Shown piece by piece: positions 17,395 through 26,473 of a stretch of DNA of 43,833 nucleotides; positions within the stretch are counted from its first letter, which is position 1, and each line of letters begins with the position of its first letter. The notes under the pieces are model-generated. The model saw only the letters and a list, made by a program, of their open reading frames with translations. It searched no databases and was not told the DNA's origin. The DNA is from Geomonas paludis (GTDB lineage: Bacteria > Desulfobacterota > Desulfuromonadia > Geobacterales > Geobacteraceae), in the NCBI RefSeq assembly GCF_014193585.1, contig NZ_BLXY01000019.1, positions 1 through 43,833 of the forward strand. Direction: 5' to 3'. Position numbers and translations under genes: made by a program.

Positions 17395-17429
17395 TTTCCG
17401 GGCGGGCACGCGAGTGTCCCTCCCGGAAA
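17395..17429 (+). promoter_or_regulatory. Hairpin in the tuf-rpsJ spacer
   Basis: TTTCCGGG (17395-17402) pairs with CCCGGAAA (17422-17429), and the interior (GGGCAC...GTGTCCC) can pair further around a GCGA loop. The sequence after it is not T-rich. It lies 44 nt before the rpsJ ATG, where some bacteria have a leader controlling the S10 operon. It may be such a leader or a weak attenuator between tuf and rpsJ. Confidence 0.5.
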
Positions 17430-17473
17430 TCTTCGGCTGTAAACTGAAAAACTTGTTTCATCACGAGGAAGAG

Positions 17474-17782
<309 letters not shown>

Positions 17783-17803
17783 TACAAGGATAGGAAGTCG
17801 ACC

Positions 17804-18439
17804 ATGAATAAGGGATTGATTGGGAAAAAACTGGGCATGACCCAGATATTTGCCGAGGACGGCAGGCGCATCGCCGTGACCGTCGTCGAGGCTGGGCCGT
17901 GCGTCGTCCTGCAGAAGAAGACCGTTGAGAAGGACGGCTACAGCGCCATCCAGGTCGGTTTCGGCGCGAAGGACGCCTCCAAGGCCAACGCGGCCCAGGT
18001 GGGCCACTGCAAGGGCGCCGGCGCGGGCGTGTTCACCACCTACCGCGAACTGCGCATGGACGATACCAGCGCGTACAACGTGGGCGACGTGATCGAAGCC
18101 GGCGTGTTCGCAGAGGGCGACCTGGTCGACGTGACCGGCACCTCCATCGGTAAGGGTTTTGCCGGCGTTATCAAGCGCTGGGGCTTCAAAGGCGGTCGGT
18201 CGAGCCACGGCTCCCGTTTCCACCGCGCCCCGGGCTCCATCGGCTGTTCTGCAACCCCCTCCAGGGTTTTCAAGAACAAGAAGATGCCGGGCCAGCTCGG
18301 TAACGAGAAGGTGACCGTGCAGCGCCTGAAAGTTGTACGCGTGGACGCTGCTGACAATCTGATTCTGCTCGGTGGAGCGATCCCCGGTTCCGCCAACGGC
18401 GTGGTCCTGATCAAGGACTCCGTCAAGGCGACGAGATAA
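17804..18439 (+). CDS. rplC: 50S ribosomal protein L3
   Basis: L3 is an early-assembling protein whose long loop reaches the peptidyl-transferase centre. The 211-residue product starts [16 protein letters not shown]. It has the conserved [14 protein letters not shown] and the [14 protein letters not shown] loop, followed by [15 protein letters not shown]. The ribosome binding site (GGATAGGAAG) is good. It is second in the rpsJ-rplC-rplD-rplW-rplB order. Confidence 0.98.
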   Translation: MNKGLIGKKLGMTQIFAEDGRRIAVTVVEAGPCVVLQKKTVEKDGYSAIQVGFGAKDASKANAAQVGHCKGAGAGVFTTYRELRMDDTSAYNVGDVIEAGVFAEGDLVDVTGTSIGKGFAGVIKRWGFKGGRSSHGSRFHRAPGSIGCSATPSRVFKNKKMPGQLGNEKVTVQRLKVVRVDAADNLILLGGAIPGSANGVVLIKDSVKATR

Positions 18440-18457
18440 CGGGGGCTGGAGATAGAC

Positions 18458-19081
18458 ATGGCAAAGTTAGACGTATTTGACATCAAAAAAGCAAAGGTCG
18501 GTGAGATCGAAGTCTCCGACGCCGTCTTCAACGACGACGTTCGTGAGTACCTGATCCACGAGGCCGTCAAGATCCAGCTCGCTAACCGCAGGCAGGGCAC
18601 CGTCGCCGTCAAGAACCGCGCCGCGGTTTCCGGCTCCGGCAAGAAGCCCTTCAAGCAGAAGGGTACCGGCCAGGCCCGTCAGGGCTGCCACCGCGCTCCC
18701 CAGTACCCGGGCGGCGGTGTTGCCTTCGGCCCGCAGCCGAAGACATACAACCTCTCCATGAACAAGAAGGCGAGGAAAGCTGCTCTGAGAAGCGCACTCT
18801 CCATGCTCTATAAGAAAGAGGCGATCACAGTTCTCAATAGCTTTGAGCTTCCTTCCATCAAGACTAAAGCATTTGTAGAGGTACTAAATGCTTTTAACCT
18901 TGACAAGACGCTCGTTATCACAGATACTGCGAATCTTGTTTTGGAGCTTTCCGCCCGCAATGTGAAAAACGTCAAGGTGCTGGGTCCCGAAGGTCTCAAC
19001 ATTTTCGACATCATGAAATACCAGAGCGTCGTCTTTACCGAGGCCGCCGTTCGTCGTGTTGAAGGAGCATTACAGTCATGA
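18458..19081 (+). CDS. rplD: 50S ribosomal protein L4
   Basis: L4 lines the peptide exit tunnel and in gamma-proteobacteria represses the S10 operon. The 207-residue protein has the conserved tunnel loop ([19 protein letters not shown]) and the [11 protein letters not shown] segment. Codon use changes clearly inside the gene. Bases 18820-18960 are AT-richer, with codons such as GTA, CTA, CTT and AAT that its neighbours mostly avoid, and a promoter-like sequence lies there. The last four bases overlap the rplW start, suggesting translational coupling. Confidence 0.98.
   Translation: MAKLDVFDIKKAKVGEIEVSDAVFNDDVREYLIHEAVKIQLANRRQGTVAVKNRAAVSGSGKKPFKQKGTGQARQGCHRAPQYPGGGVAFGPQPKTYNLSMNKKARKAALRSALSMLYKKEAITVLNSFELPSIKTKAFVEVLNAFNLDKTLVITDTANLVLELSARNVKNVKVLGPEGLNIFDIMKYQSVVFTEAAVRRVEGALQS
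18900..18928 (+). promoter_or_regulatory. Possible internal promoter in rplD
   Basis: TTGACA (18900-18905), a 17-bp spacer and GATACT (18923-18928) lie in the AT-richer patch of rplD. If active, it would give extra transcription of rplW and the genes after it. Evidence is sequence match and base composition only. Confidence 0.35.
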
Positions 19082-19362
19082 ACATCTATGACGTCATAAA
19101 GAAACCGCTCATCACTGAGAAGACCACGGTAGAGAAGGACGACAAGAACGTCATCGCTTTCGTGGTGAACGGCGCCGCCAACAAGATCGAGATCAAGGCC
19201 GCCGTCGAGCAGCTCTTCAACGCGCAGGTTGCCGCCGTGAACACCGTCAACGTGGCCGGTAAGACCAAGCGCACCGCGAGGGGCATCGGCAAGCGTTCCA
19301 ACTGGAAGAAAGCGTACGTGACCCTGAAAGAGGGCTCCAACGTCGACTTCTTCGAAGCATAA
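19078..19362 (+). CDS. rplW: 50S ribosomal protein L23
   Basis: L23 sits at the exit of the peptide tunnel and is the docking site for trigger factor and SRP. The 94-residue product begins [16 protein letters not shown]. It has the conserved [20 protein letters not shown] loop and the NWKKAYVTL strand. Its ATG overlaps the rplD stop by four bases (ATGA), so it is probably translated by ribosomes finishing rplD. Confidence 0.97.
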   Translation: MNIYDVIKKPLITEKTTVEKDDKNVIAFVVNGAANKIEIKAAVEQLFNAQVAAVNTVNVAGKTKRTARGIGKRSNWKKAYVTLKEGSNVDFFEA

Positions 19363-19384
19363 AAATTCTGTGGGGATTTAGATA

Positions 19385-20209
19385 ATGGCTATCAAAACTT
19401 ACAAACCTACTTCTCCGGGTAGAAGGGCTCAGACCTGCTCGACCTTCGAGGAGATCACTGCCTGCAAGCCTGAGAAATCTCTTGTTGAGAACCTCAAGAA
19501 GAGCGGCGGCAGGAACTCGAACGGCCGCGTCACTTCCAGGAACGTCGGTGGCGGTCACAAGCAGAAGTACAGGATCATCGACTTCCGCCGCGACAAGACC
19601 GACATCCCGGCCAAGGTTGCCACCATCGAGTACGACCCGTGCCGCAGCGCGCGCATCGCGCTCCTCAACTACGCCGACGGCGAGAAGCGCTACATCCTGG
19701 CTCCGCTCTCCCTGAAAGTGGGTGACACCGTTATCTCCAGTGAGCAGGCCGACATCAAGCCGGGCAACACGCTCCCCATCAGGTGCATCCCGCTGGGTAC
19801 CATCATCCACAACATCGAGCTGAAGATCGGCAAGGGCGCCCAACTGGCCCGCTCCGCCGGCACCTTCGCACAGCTCATGTCCAAGGAAGGCAAGTACGCC
19901 CAGGTGAAGCTTCCTTCTTCGGAAGTCCGCATGATCCTCATGGACTGCAAGGCCACTATCGGCCAGGTGGGCAACGTGGATCACGAGAACGTCTCCATCG
20001 GCAAGGCCGGCCGTTCCCGCTGGCTCGGCGTCCGCCCGCACGTGAGGGGCGTCGCGATGAACCCGGTCGACCACCCGCACGGCGGTGGCGAGGGCAGGAC
20101 CTCCGGTGGTCGTCACCCGGTAACCCCGTGGGGTATCCCCACCAAGGGCTACAAGACGCGCACCAACAAGCGGTCCACCGCCTTCATCGTGAAGAAGCGC
20201 AGCAAATAA
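19385..20209 (+). CDS. rplB: 50S ribosomal protein L2
   Basis: L2 is one of the largest and most conserved large-subunit proteins and supports the peptidyl-transferase centre and subunit joining. The 274-residue product has the N-terminal [13 protein letters not shown] and the OB and SH3-like domains. The C-terminal signature [18 protein letters not shown] includes the functionally important histidine. A GGGGATTTAG site is weak but correctly spaced. rpsS follows after 26 bp. Confidence 0.98.
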   Translation: MAIKTYKPTSPGRRAQTCSTFEEITACKPEKSLVENLKKSGGRNSNGRVTSRNVGGGHKQKYRIIDFRRDKTDIPAKVATIEYDPCRSARIALLNYADGEKRYILAPLSLKVGDTVISSEQADIKPGNTLPIRCIPLGTIIHNIELKIGKGAQLARSAGTFAQLMSKEGKYAQVKLPSSEVRMILMDCKATIGQVGNVDHENVSIGKAGRSRWLGVRPHVRGVAMNPVDHPHGGGEGRTSGGRHPVTPWGIPTKGYKTRTNKRSTAFIVKKRSK

Positions 20210-20235
20210 CTCATCTGGATAGAGGATTTTAAAAG

Positions 20236-20517
20236 ATGGCAAGATCTATAAAGAAGGGGCCTTTCGTTGACGCACATCTGGAAGCGAAAGCCCAGGCAGA
20301 ACAGGCCGGCAGCAAGAAGGTGATCAAGACCTGGTCGCGTCGTTCGACCATCACCCCGGATTTCATCGGGCTCACCTTCGCGGTGCACAACGGCAAGAAG
20401 TTCATCCCTGTGTTCGTCACTGAGAACATGGTCGGCCACAAGATGGGCGAGTTCTCACCTACCAGAACCTTCTACGGCCACGCTGCTGACAAGAAGAGCA
20501 AGCTCAAGAAGAAGTAA
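20236..20517 (+). CDS. rpsS: 30S ribosomal protein S19
   Basis: S19 binds the small-subunit head with S13 and contacts the A-site tRNA region. The 93-residue protein has the diagnostic [14 protein letters not shown] opening and the [21 protein letters not shown] segment, then [13 protein letters not shown]. The order rplB-rpsS-rplV-rpsC is canonical. Confidence 0.98.
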   Translation: MARSIKKGPFVDAHLEAKAQAEQAGSKKVIKTWSRRSTITPDFIGLTFAVHNGKKFIPVFVTENMVGHKMGEFSPTRTFYGHAADKKSKLKKK

Positions 20518-20537
20518 GGTCCTAAAGGAGTTTTGTA

Positions 20538-20873
20538 ATGGAATCATCCGCTAAATTATCCTCTGTCCGCCTCTCCCCGAGGAAAACACGCCTGGTCGTG
20601 GACCTCGTCAGGGGCAAGGGCATTCAGACTGCGCTTAACACCCTGCGTTTCTCGCCGCAACCGTCGGCGAAGCTTATCTCGAAGCTGCTTTCCTCGGCCG
20701 TTGCCAACGCCGAGCAGAAGGGCTGCTCCGATGTGGACAAGCTCTTCGTCAAGACGATTTTCGTCGACGGCGGCGCAGTGCTTAAGCGCTTCACCCCCCG
20801 CGCCATGGGCCGGGCTAGCAAGATCAGAAAACCGACGAGCCACATTACCGTGGTCCTTGCGGAAAAGAAATAA
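20538..20873 (+). CDS. rplV: 50S ribosomal protein L22
   Basis: L22 has a globular body on the ribosome surface and a long hairpin in the exit tunnel near the macrolide site. The 111-residue product contains VRLSPRKTRLVVDLVRGK at the start. The hairpin region ends FTPRAMGRASKIRKPTSHITVVL. A CTAAAGGAG site precedes the ATG. No deletion of the hairpin, as found in macrolide-resistant mutants, is seen. Confidence 0.97.
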   Translation: MESSAKLSSVRLSPRKTRLVVDLVRGKGIQTALNTLRFSPQPSAKLISKLLSSAVANAEQKGCSDVDKLFVKTIFVDGGAVLKRFTPRAMGRASKIRKPTSHITVVLAEKK

Positions 20874-20894
20874 GAACGGGTCGGAGGTGATGTT

Positions 20895-21530
20895 TTGGGT
20901 CAGAAAGTAAATCCTATAGGTTTCAGGCTCGGGGTTATCAAAACCTGGGATTCCAAATGGTACGCAGAGAAAGATTATGCAAAGCTTCTTCACGAAGACC
21001 TGAAGCTGCGCAATTTCCTTAAGAAAAGGCTGTATCATTCCGGCGTCTCCAAGATCGAGATCGAGCGCGCTGCGGGCAAGGCGAAGATCAACATCTTCAC
21101 CGCTCGTCCGGGCCTGATCATCGGCAAGAAGGGCTCCGAGGTTGAGACTCTTAAGAAGGAGCTGGCCAAGCTCACCGACAAAGAGGTCTACCTTAACATA
21201 CAGGAAGTCAGGAAGCCGGAGCTGGACGCACAGCTGGTAGCCGAGAACGTGGCCATGCAGCTCGAGCGCCGTATCGCTTTCCGCCGCGCCATGAAGAAGA
21301 GCGTCACGTCGACGCTCAAGTTCGGCGCCAAGGGGATCAGGATCACCTGCTCCGGTCGTCTGGGTGGGGCAGAGATGTCGAGGACCGAATGGTATCGCGA
21401 AGGTCGGGTGCCGCTGCACACGCTGCGCGCTGACATCGACTACGGTTTCGCCGAGGCGAAGACCACCTACGGTATCATCGGCGTAAAAGTGCTCCTCTTC
21501 AAGGGTGAAGTGCTCTCCGCTAAAAAATAG
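20895..21530 (+). CDS. rpsC: 30S ribosomal protein S3
   Basis: S3 lies at the mRNA entry tunnel and has helicase-supporting activity with S4 and S5. The 211-residue protein starts [23 protein letters not shown] after the initiator. It has a type II KH domain ([15 protein letters not shown]) and the C-terminal [20 protein letters not shown] segment. The TTG start at 20895 follows the strong CGGAGGTGA site. The next gene, rplP, begins after 18 bp. Confidence 0.97.
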   Translation: MGQKVNPIGFRLGVIKTWDSKWYAEKDYAKLLHEDLKLRNFLKKRLYHSGVSKIEIERAAGKAKINIFTARPGLIIGKKGSEVETLKKELAKLTDKEVYLNIQEVRKPELDAQLVAENVAMQLERRIAFRRAMKKSVTSTLKFGAKGIRITCSGRLGGAEMSRTEWYREGRVPLHTLRADIDYGFAEAKTTYGIIGVKVLLFKGEVLSAKK

Positions 21531-21548
21531 GAACAGGAGTTTTTTGCG

Positions 21549-21971
21549 ATGTTAATGCCCAAGAAAGTTAAGCATAGAAAACAGATGAAAGGGCGCATGA
21601 CCGGCACCCCGGAGCGCGGCGTATCGCTCGCTTTCGGTGACTTCGGTCTGCAGGCTACCGAGTGCGGCTGGCTGGATTCCCGCCAGATCGAAGCTGCTCG
21701 TATCGCCATGACCCGTTATATCAAGAGGGGCGGCAAGATCTGGATCCGCATCTTCCCCGACAAGCCGCTCACCGCGAAACCCGCCGAGACTCGTATGGGT
21801 AAGGGGAAAGGCTCCCCGGACTCGTGGGTCTGCGTCATCAAGCCTGGCCGCGTCCTGTATGAAATGGAAGGGGTCACCGAGGAAGTGGCGCGCGAGGCAT
21901 TCCGGCTTGCGGCGCACAAGCTCCCCGTAGCCACCAAGTACATCACGAGGGCGGAAATCAATGAAGGCTAA
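21549..21971 (+). CDS. rplP: 50S ribosomal protein L16
   Basis: L16 helps position A-site tRNA and is needed for full peptidyl transfer. The 140-residue product has the family opening [17 protein letters not shown] and the conserved [20 protein letters not shown] and [20 protein letters not shown] segments. The start at 21549 was kept rather than the ATG six bases later because MLMPK is typical of the family. The last 11 bases overlap rpmC. Confidence 0.97.
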   Translation: MLMPKKVKHRKQMKGRMTGTPERGVSLAFGDFGLQATECGWLDSRQIEAARIAMTRYIKRGGKIWIRIFPDKPLTAKPAETRMGKGKGSPDSWVCVIKPGRVLYEMEGVTEEVAREAFRLAAHKLPVATKYITRAEINEG

Positions 21972-22149
21972 CGAACTGAAAAACGCGACGGCAGCAGAGC
22001 TTGAGACCAAGAGCGCCGAGCTTACCAAGGAACTCTTCAACGTGAAGTTTCAGCTTCACACCGGGCGTCTCGAGAACACCGCCAAGGTGGCCAATCTCAG
22101 AAAAGACATCGCCCGCGTGAAGACCATACTCCGCGAAAAGAGAGGCTAA
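21961..22149 (+). CDS. rpmC: 50S ribosomal protein L29
   Basis: L29 is a small two-helix protein near the tunnel exit, next to L23. The 62-residue product ([17 protein letters not shown]...[23 protein letters not shown]) has the usual length. It starts inside the end of rplP with an 11-bp overlap in another frame, which implies translational coupling. rpsQ follows 9 bp downstream. Confidence 0.96.
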   Translation: MKANELKNATAAELETKSAELTKELFNVKFQLHTGRLENTAKVANLRKDIARVKTILREKRG

Positions 22150-22158
22150 GAGATAGAT

Positions 22159-22416
22159 ATGAGCGAAAGAGGCAACAGGAAAACTCAGATCGGCGTGGTC
22201 GTCTCGGACAAGATGGACAAGACCGCAGTGGTAAAGGTCGACCGCCTGGTGAAGCACCCCGTCTACAACAAATACATCAAGCGCTCCGCCAAGTACAAGG
22301 CGCACGATATCGATAACTCCGCCAAGATCGGCGACCGTGTTCTTATCGTGGAAACCCGTCCGCTTTCCAAGGACAAGCGCTGGAAGATCAGACAGATTAT
22401 CGAGTCCAAGGCTTAA
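22159..22416 (+). CDS. rpsQ: 30S ribosomal protein S17
   Basis: S17 is a primary 16S rRNA binder with an OB fold. The 85-residue protein has the typical [23 protein letters not shown] and [25 protein letters not shown] segments. It lies in the rpmC-rpsQ-rplN order that marks the junction from the S10 operon to the spc operon. No promoter or terminator is visible at that junction. Confidence 0.98.
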   Translation: MSERGNRKTQIGVVVSDKMDKTAVVKVDRLVKHPVYNKYIKRSAKYKAHDIDNSAKIGDRVLIVETRPLSKDKRWKIRQIIESKA

Positions 22417-22437
22417 GGGCTCGCCGGGAGTTAAACA

Positions 22438-22806
22438 ATGATTCAGATGCAGACCATATTGGACGTGGCGGACAACTCCGGCGCGAAGAAGCTCTTTTGC
22501 ATTAAGGTGCTCGGCGGCTCCAAGCGCCGTTACGCCGGGATTGGCGACATCATCGTCGCTTCCGTCAAGGAAGCTCTCCCCAATTCGAAGGTGAAGAAGG
22601 GCGACGTGGTGAAGGCTGTCGTGGTGCGTACCGCCAAGGCTGTAGGGCGCCCTGACGGCTCCTACATCCGTTTCGACACCAACTCCGGCGTGGTCATCAA
22701 CAACGCCAAGGAGCCGGTCGGCACTCGTATTTTCGGACCGGTCGCCAGGGAACTTCGCGCCAAGAAGTTCATGAAGATCATATCCCTCGCCCCCGAGGTA
22801 CTTTAA
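22438..22806 (+). CDS. rplN: 50S ribosomal protein L14
   Basis: L14 forms part of the intersubunit bridge and is the binding site for the silencing factor RsfS. The 122-residue product begins [19 protein letters not shown] and contains [13 protein letters not shown] and the C-terminal [24 protein letters not shown]. It is the first gene of the classical spc group, and rplX follows after 22 bp. Confidence 0.98.
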   Translation: MIQMQTILDVADNSGAKKLFCIKVLGGSKRRYAGIGDIIVASVKEALPNSKVKKGDVVKAVVVRTAKAVGRPDGSYIRFDTNSGVVINNAKEPVGTRIFGPVARELRAKKFMKIISLAPEVL

Positions 22807-22828
22807 GACTAGATCCTGGAGAATAGAG

Positions 22829-23155
22829 ATGCTGGGCAAAAAATTACATGTAAAGAAAAACGATACCGTCGTTATCACCACGGGTAAGGATCGTTCCAAG
22901 AGCGGCAAGGTGCTCTCCATCCATCCGAAGAAGGACGGCGTTATCGTCGAGGGGATCAACGTGGTGAAGCGCCACGTGAAGCCCCGCGGTTCCGAGCAGG
23001 GGGGCATCCTGGAGAAGGAGGCGCCGGTGCACATCTCCAACGTGATGCTGCTCTGCGGGAAGTGCAACAAGCCGGTAAGGACCAGGACCACCGTTCTGGA
23101 AGACGGAAAGAAGGCGCGCTGCTGTGTCAAATGCGGCGAGTCCTTTGACAAATAG
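22829..23155 (+). CDS. rplX: 50S ribosomal protein L24
   Basis: L24 starts large-subunit assembly by binding the 5' end of 23S rRNA. The 108-residue protein has the KOW domain ([21 protein letters not shown]) and the conserved VVKRHVKP segment. The C-terminal part has two cysteine pairs (C76/C79 and C99/C102), which could form a small zinc ribbon. rplE begins 14 bp after the stop. Confidence 0.97.
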   Translation: MLGKKLHVKKNDTVVITTGKDRSKSGKVLSIHPKKDGVIVEGINVVKRHVKPRGSEQGGILEKEAPVHISNVMLLCGKCNKPVRTRTTVLEDGKKARCCVKCGESFDK

Positions 23156-23169
23156 TTTTGGAGGATTCA

Positions 23170-23709
23170 ATGGCACGGCTGGCTGAGCTTTACAATAAAG
23201 AGATGGTCCCGCAACTGATGAAGGACCATAACTACAACAACATCATGGAAGTCCCCAAACTCGTGAAAATCGTGCTGAACATGGGTCTTGGCGAGGCGAT
23301 CCAGAACGTCAAGATCCTGGATTCCGCCGCCGAGGAACTGGGCGCGATCGCCGGCCAGAAGCCGGTGATCACCAAGGCAAAGAAGTCCATCGCGGGCTTC
23401 AAGCTGCGCCAGGGCATGCCGATCGGCTGCTCCGTCACGCTTCGTCGCGAAAAGATGTACGAGTTCCTCGACCGCCTGATCAGCGTTTCGCTGCCGCGCG
23501 TGCGTGACTTCAAGGGGATCAACGGCAAGGGCTTCGACGGCAAGGGTAACTACTCCCTGGGCATCAAGGAGCAGCTGATCTTCCCCGAGATCGACTACGA
23601 TAAGGTCGACAAGATCAAGGGACTCAACATCACGATCGTGACCACGGCAAAGACCGACGCTGAGGGCAAGGCGCTTCTCAAGCTCATGGGCCTGCCGTTC
23701 AGGAACTAA
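23170..23709 (+). CDS. rplE: 50S ribosomal protein L5
   Basis: L5 binds 5S rRNA with L18 and L25 and contacts P-site tRNA. The 179-residue product begins [19 protein letters not shown]. It has the [34 protein letters not shown] and [17 protein letters not shown] segments. The frame is open to a TTG four codons earlier, but the ATG at 23170 follows TTTTGGAGGA and matches the usual N-terminus, so it was chosen. Confidence 0.97.
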   Translation: MARLAELYNKEMVPQLMKDHNYNNIMEVPKLVKIVLNMGLGEAIQNVKILDSAAEELGAIAGQKPVITKAKKSIAGFKLRQGMPIGCSVTLRREKMYEFLDRLISVSLPRVRDFKGINGKGFDGKGNYSLGIKEQLIFPEIDYDKVDKIKGLNITIVTTAKTDAEGKALLKLMGLPFRN

Positions 23710-23730
23710 TAAAGGGTTTGGAGGAATTCC

Positions 23731-23913
23731 GTGGCTAAGACATCTATGATCATAAAAGCTCAGAGGGCCAAGTACAAAGTGCGCGAGCGCAATCGTTGCG
23801 CTGTCTGCGGTCGTCCCAGAGCATACTACCGGAAATTCGATATGTGCAGGATCTGCCTGAGGAAGTTCTCTAACTCCGGCCAGATCCCCGGTGTAATAAA
23901 GTCCAGTTGGTAA
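23731..23913 (+). CDS. rpsN: 30S ribosomal protein S14, zinc type
   Basis: S14 helps assemble the small-subunit head. At 60 residues with two CxxC pairs (C23/C26 and C39/C42), this is the short zinc-binding form (often called type Z) rather than the long zinc-free form. The ends [12 protein letters not shown] and [13 protein letters not shown] are typical. The GTG start at 23731 follows TTTGGAGGAATT. It lies between rplE and rpsH, as in most bacteria. Confidence 0.97.
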   Translation: MAKTSMIIKAQRAKYKVRERNRCAVCGRPRAYYRKFDMCRICLRKFSNSGQIPGVIKSSW

Positions 23914-23948
23914 AAAGATTCCGATTTAGGAAAGAGGAGTAGTTTCAT

Positions 23949-24347
23949 ATGTGCATGACAGATCCAGTTGCCGACATGCTGACCAGAATCAGGAACGCTG
24001 GTATGGCAAAACACCAGAAAGTTGACATCCCTTCGTCGAACCTGAAGGTGAGCCTCGCCACGGTGCTGCGCGCCGAAGGGTTCATCAAGAACTTCAAGGT
24101 CATCGCCGACAGCAAGCAGGGGATTCTGCGGGTATACCTCAAGTTCATCGATGAGAAGGAACCGGTCATCAACGAGATCAAGAGGATCAGCAAGCCGGGC
24201 GGCCGGGTCTATGTCCACTCCGACAAGATCAAGCAGGTGAAAAACGGACTGGGCGTCGCCATCCTCTCGACTTCCAAGGGGCTGGTAACCGACAAGACCG
24301 CGCGCGAGCTGGGCATCGGCGGCGAAGTCCTTTGCACGGTCTGGTAG
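23949..24347 (+). CDS. rpsH: 30S ribosomal protein S8
   Basis: S8 is a primary 16S rRNA binder and in E. coli represses the spc operon. The 132-residue product has the [15 protein letters not shown] opening and the C-terminal signature [30 protein letters not shown]. The ATG at 23949 was chosen over one six bases later because it is better spaced from the AGAGGAG site. rplF follows after 25 bp. Confidence 0.97.
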   Translation: MCMTDPVADMLTRIRNAGMAKHQKVDIPSSNLKVSLATVLRAEGFIKNFKVIADSKQGILRVYLKFIDEKEPVINEIKRISKPGGRVYVHSDKIKQVKNGLGVAILSTSKGLVTDKTARELGIGGEVLCTVW

Positions 24348-24372
24348 TCATTTTCGCTTTAAGGAGCTTTGC

Positions 24373-24915
24373 ATGTCTAGAATAGGAAAACTTCCCATCG
24401 CGATCCCTGCGGGGGTGAAAGTCATATACAGCGCGCCGGAGATCAAGGTTGAGGGCCCGAAAGGGAAACTCTCCCGCACTCTCGTGGGCGATGCCGTCAC
24501 CATCGACGTGACCGGCGACGCGGTCACCGTGACCCGCAAGGACGACACCATCAAGTCCCGCTCGGCACACGGCCTGACCAGGACCCTGATCAACAACATG
24601 GTCACCGGTGTCTCCAAAGGCTTCGAAACCGCGCTCGAGATCAACGGCGTCGGTTACCGTGCCGAGGTGAAGGGCAACGTGCTGAACCTGGCCCTGGGTT
24701 ACTCCCACCCGATCAACTTCGAGCTTCCGGCCGGGATCACCGTCGAAGTCGACAAGATGACCAAGCTGAAGGTGCTGGGGATCGACAAGGAGCTGGTGGG
24801 GCAGACCGCCGCCAAGATCCGCGATTTCCGTGGTCCGGAGCCCTACAAGGGCAAGGGTATCAAGTACGCTGACGAAACCATTCTGAGAAAAGCCGGCAAA
24901 ACCGGCAAAAAATAG
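24373..24915 (+). CDS. rplF: 50S ribosomal protein L6
   Basis: L6 lies near the sarcin-ricin loop and stalk base, where elongation factors dock. The 180-residue protein is a tandem repeat of two similar folds, beginning [17 protein letters not shown]. The conserved C-terminal signature is the segment [19 protein letters not shown]. An AAGGAG site precedes the ATG. rplR starts 21 bp downstream. Confidence 0.98.
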   Translation: MSRIGKLPIAIPAGVKVIYSAPEIKVEGPKGKLSRTLVGDAVTIDVTGDAVTVTRKDDTIKSRSAHGLTRTLINNMVTGVSKGFETALEINGVGYRAEVKGNVLNLALGYSHPINFELPAGITVEVDKMTKLKVLGIDKELVGQTAAKIRDFRGPEPYKGKGIKYADETILRKAGKTGKK

Positions 24916-24936
24916 CAATTGCTAAGGAGAAGTGCC

Positions 24937-25305
24937 TTGAGTTCTTTAGCCCAAAAACAGGTAGCTCGTCTTAAGAGACAGACCAGGGTCAGGAAGAAAA
25001 TTACCGGTTCGCCGGCACGCCCGAGACTGAACGTCTTCAAGAGTGCTCGTCACATATACGCTCAGCTGATCGACGATACCACCGGTGCGACGCTCGCATC
25101 CGCCTCCACCCTGGTGGGCGAGGTAGCCGAAGGGCTTTCGTACACCGGCAACATCGAGGCAGCCGCCAAGGTTGGCGCCGCCATCGCCAAGAAGGCCCTG
25201 GAGAAGGACATCAAAGCGGTCGTGTTCGACCGTAACGGTTTCCTCTACCACGGTAGGATCAAAGCTCTGGCTGAAGCCGCACGCGAAAACGGTCTGTCCT
25301 TCTAG
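24937..25305 (+). CDS. rplR: 50S ribosomal protein L18
   Basis: L18 binds 5S rRNA in the central protuberance. The TTG at 24937 was chosen because AAGGAGA lies just upstream and it gives the standard 122-residue protein. That protein opens [20 protein letters not shown] after the initiator; a TTG 18 bases earlier lies at the edge of that ribosome binding site. Conserved segments include [20 protein letters not shown] and the C-terminal [20 protein letters not shown]. Confidence 0.96.
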   Translation: MSSLAQKQVARLKRQTRVRKKITGSPARPRLNVFKSARHIYAQLIDDTTGATLASASTLVGEVAEGLSYTGNIEAAAKVGAAIAKKALEKDIKAVVFDRNGFLYHGRIKALAEAARENGLSF

Positions 25306-25326
25306 GGCAGGTAAGGAGGAATTAGT

Positions 25327-25815
25327 TTGCTTAAGATCAATGCCAGTGAAATGAATCTTACCGATAGGGTCGTCCATATCAGCCGCGTAGCTAAGGTGGT
25401 CAAGGGCGGTCGCAGGTTCTCCTTCTCCGCACTCGTGGTGGTTGGCGACGGTAACGGCGTGGTAGGTTACGGCCTGGGCAAGGCCAACGAGGTTCCCGAA
25501 GCGATCCGCAAGGGCGTCGAGCAGGCCAAGAAGAACCTGATCAGGGTTCCCATCGTCGCCGGCCAGACCATCCCGTTCGAGATCCTGGGCCACTTCGGCG
25601 CGGGCAAGGTGCTCATGATGCCGGCCTCCGCTGGTACCGGCGTCATCGCCGGCGGTGCCGCCCGTGCGGTATTCGAGTCCGCGGGCCTGCACAACATCCT
25701 TGCCAAGTGCCTGGGCTCCAACAACCCGCACAACGTGGTCAAGGCCGCATTCGCCGGTCTTTCCCAGCTGAAGACTGCGGAAGAGCTGATGGCGCGCCGC
25801 GGCATCACCGAATAG
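25327..25815 (+). CDS. rpsE: 30S ribosomal protein S5
   Basis: S5 works with S4 and S12 in decoding fidelity and lines the mRNA entry tunnel. The 162-residue product has the double-stranded RNA-binding N-domain ([20 protein letters not shown]), the [15 protein letters not shown] segment, and the C-terminal [16 protein letters not shown]. The start is TTG at 25327, preceded by AAGGAGGAA. rpmD begins after 17 bp. Confidence 0.97.
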   Translation: MLKINASEMNLTDRVVHISRVAKVVKGGRRFSFSALVVVGDGNGVVGYGLGKANEVPEAIRKGVEQAKKNLIRVPIVAGQTIPFEILGHFGAGKVLMMPASAGTGVIAGGAARAVFESAGLHNILAKCLGSNNPHNVVKAAFAGLSQLKTAEELMARRGITE

Positions 25816-25832
25816 TACTTAAGGAGCTGAAT

Positions 25833-26009
25833 ATGTCTGAACTGAAGGTTACGCTCGTCAAGAGCTCCATCGGTCAATGCGAGAAAATGAAGGGCCGCCT
25901 GCTCGGCATGGGGCTCACCAAGCGTGAGAAGACCGTGACCCTGAAGGATACCCCGGAAGTCCGTGGGATGATCGCCAAGGTCGCCCACCTGGTACGCGTC
26001 GAAGAGTAA
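25833..26009 (+). CDS. rpmD: 50S ribosomal protein L30
   Basis: L30 is a small large-subunit surface protein. The 58-residue product (MSELKVTLVKSSIGQCEKM...KVAHLVRVEE) has the single ferredoxin-like fold of the family. The frame stays open far upstream into rpsE, but the ATG at 25833 lies after the rpsE stop, follows AAGGAGCTG, and gives the right length. rplO follows. Confidence 0.96.
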   Translation: MSELKVTLVKSSIGQCEKMKGRLLGMGLTKREKTVTLKDTPEVRGMIAKVAHLVRVEE

Positions 26010-26030
26010 TTCCCCCTAAAGGTGACAATC

Positions 26031-26471
26031 ATGCAATTGAATACCATCAAACCGGCCATCGGGTCGACCAAGAATAGAAAGCGCATCGGTAGGGGCCCGG
26101 GCTCCGGCCACGGCAAGACCGCTACCAAGGGTCACAAGGGCCAGAAGGCACGCTCCGGCGGTTCCGTGAAGCCCGGCTTCGAGGGCGGCCAGATGCCGAT
26201 GCACAGAAGGCTTCCCAAGCGCGGCTTCACCCCGCTCTCCAAGAAGGAGTACGCACTGGTGAACCTGTGCCAGCTCGAGATCTTCGAAGCCGGCAGCGTG
26301 GTGGATGCAGAGGCGCTCCTGAAGAGCGGCCTGATCTCCGGCGTACGCGACGGCATCAAGGTGCTCGGCACCGGCGAACTGACCCGCGCTCTGACCATCA
26401 AGGCTCACAAATTCAGCGCCTCCGCTCGCGAAAAAGTCACTGCGGCAGGTGGTTCCATCGAGGAGATCTAG
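26031..26471 (+). CDS. rplO: 50S ribosomal protein L15
   Basis: L15 is a late-assembly, glycine- and lysine-rich protein in the interior of the large subunit. The 146-residue product has the family opening [20 protein letters not shown] and the [20 protein letters not shown] extension. The ATG at 26031 follows AAAGGTGA and was preferred to the GTG nine bases earlier, which lies within that site. secY starts 2 bp after its stop. Confidence 0.97.
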   Translation: MQLNTIKPAIGSTKNRKRIGRGPGSGHGKTATKGHKGQKARSGGSVKPGFEGGQMPMHRRLPKRGFTPLSKKEYALVNLCQLEIFEAGSVVDAEALLKSGLISGVRDGIKVLGTGELTRALTIKAHKFSASAREKVTAAGGSIEEI

Positions 26472-26473
26472 TC

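Noticed and set aside
17414..17473. N-terminal extension of S10
   Set aside because: The earlier in-frame start lies at the base of a hairpin and gives a non-family N-terminus. The ATG at 17474 has a proper ribosome binding site.
26267..26473. Longer SecY starting inside rplO
   Set aside because: The extra residues are an out-of-frame reading of rplO. The TTG at 26474 gives the standard SecY length.
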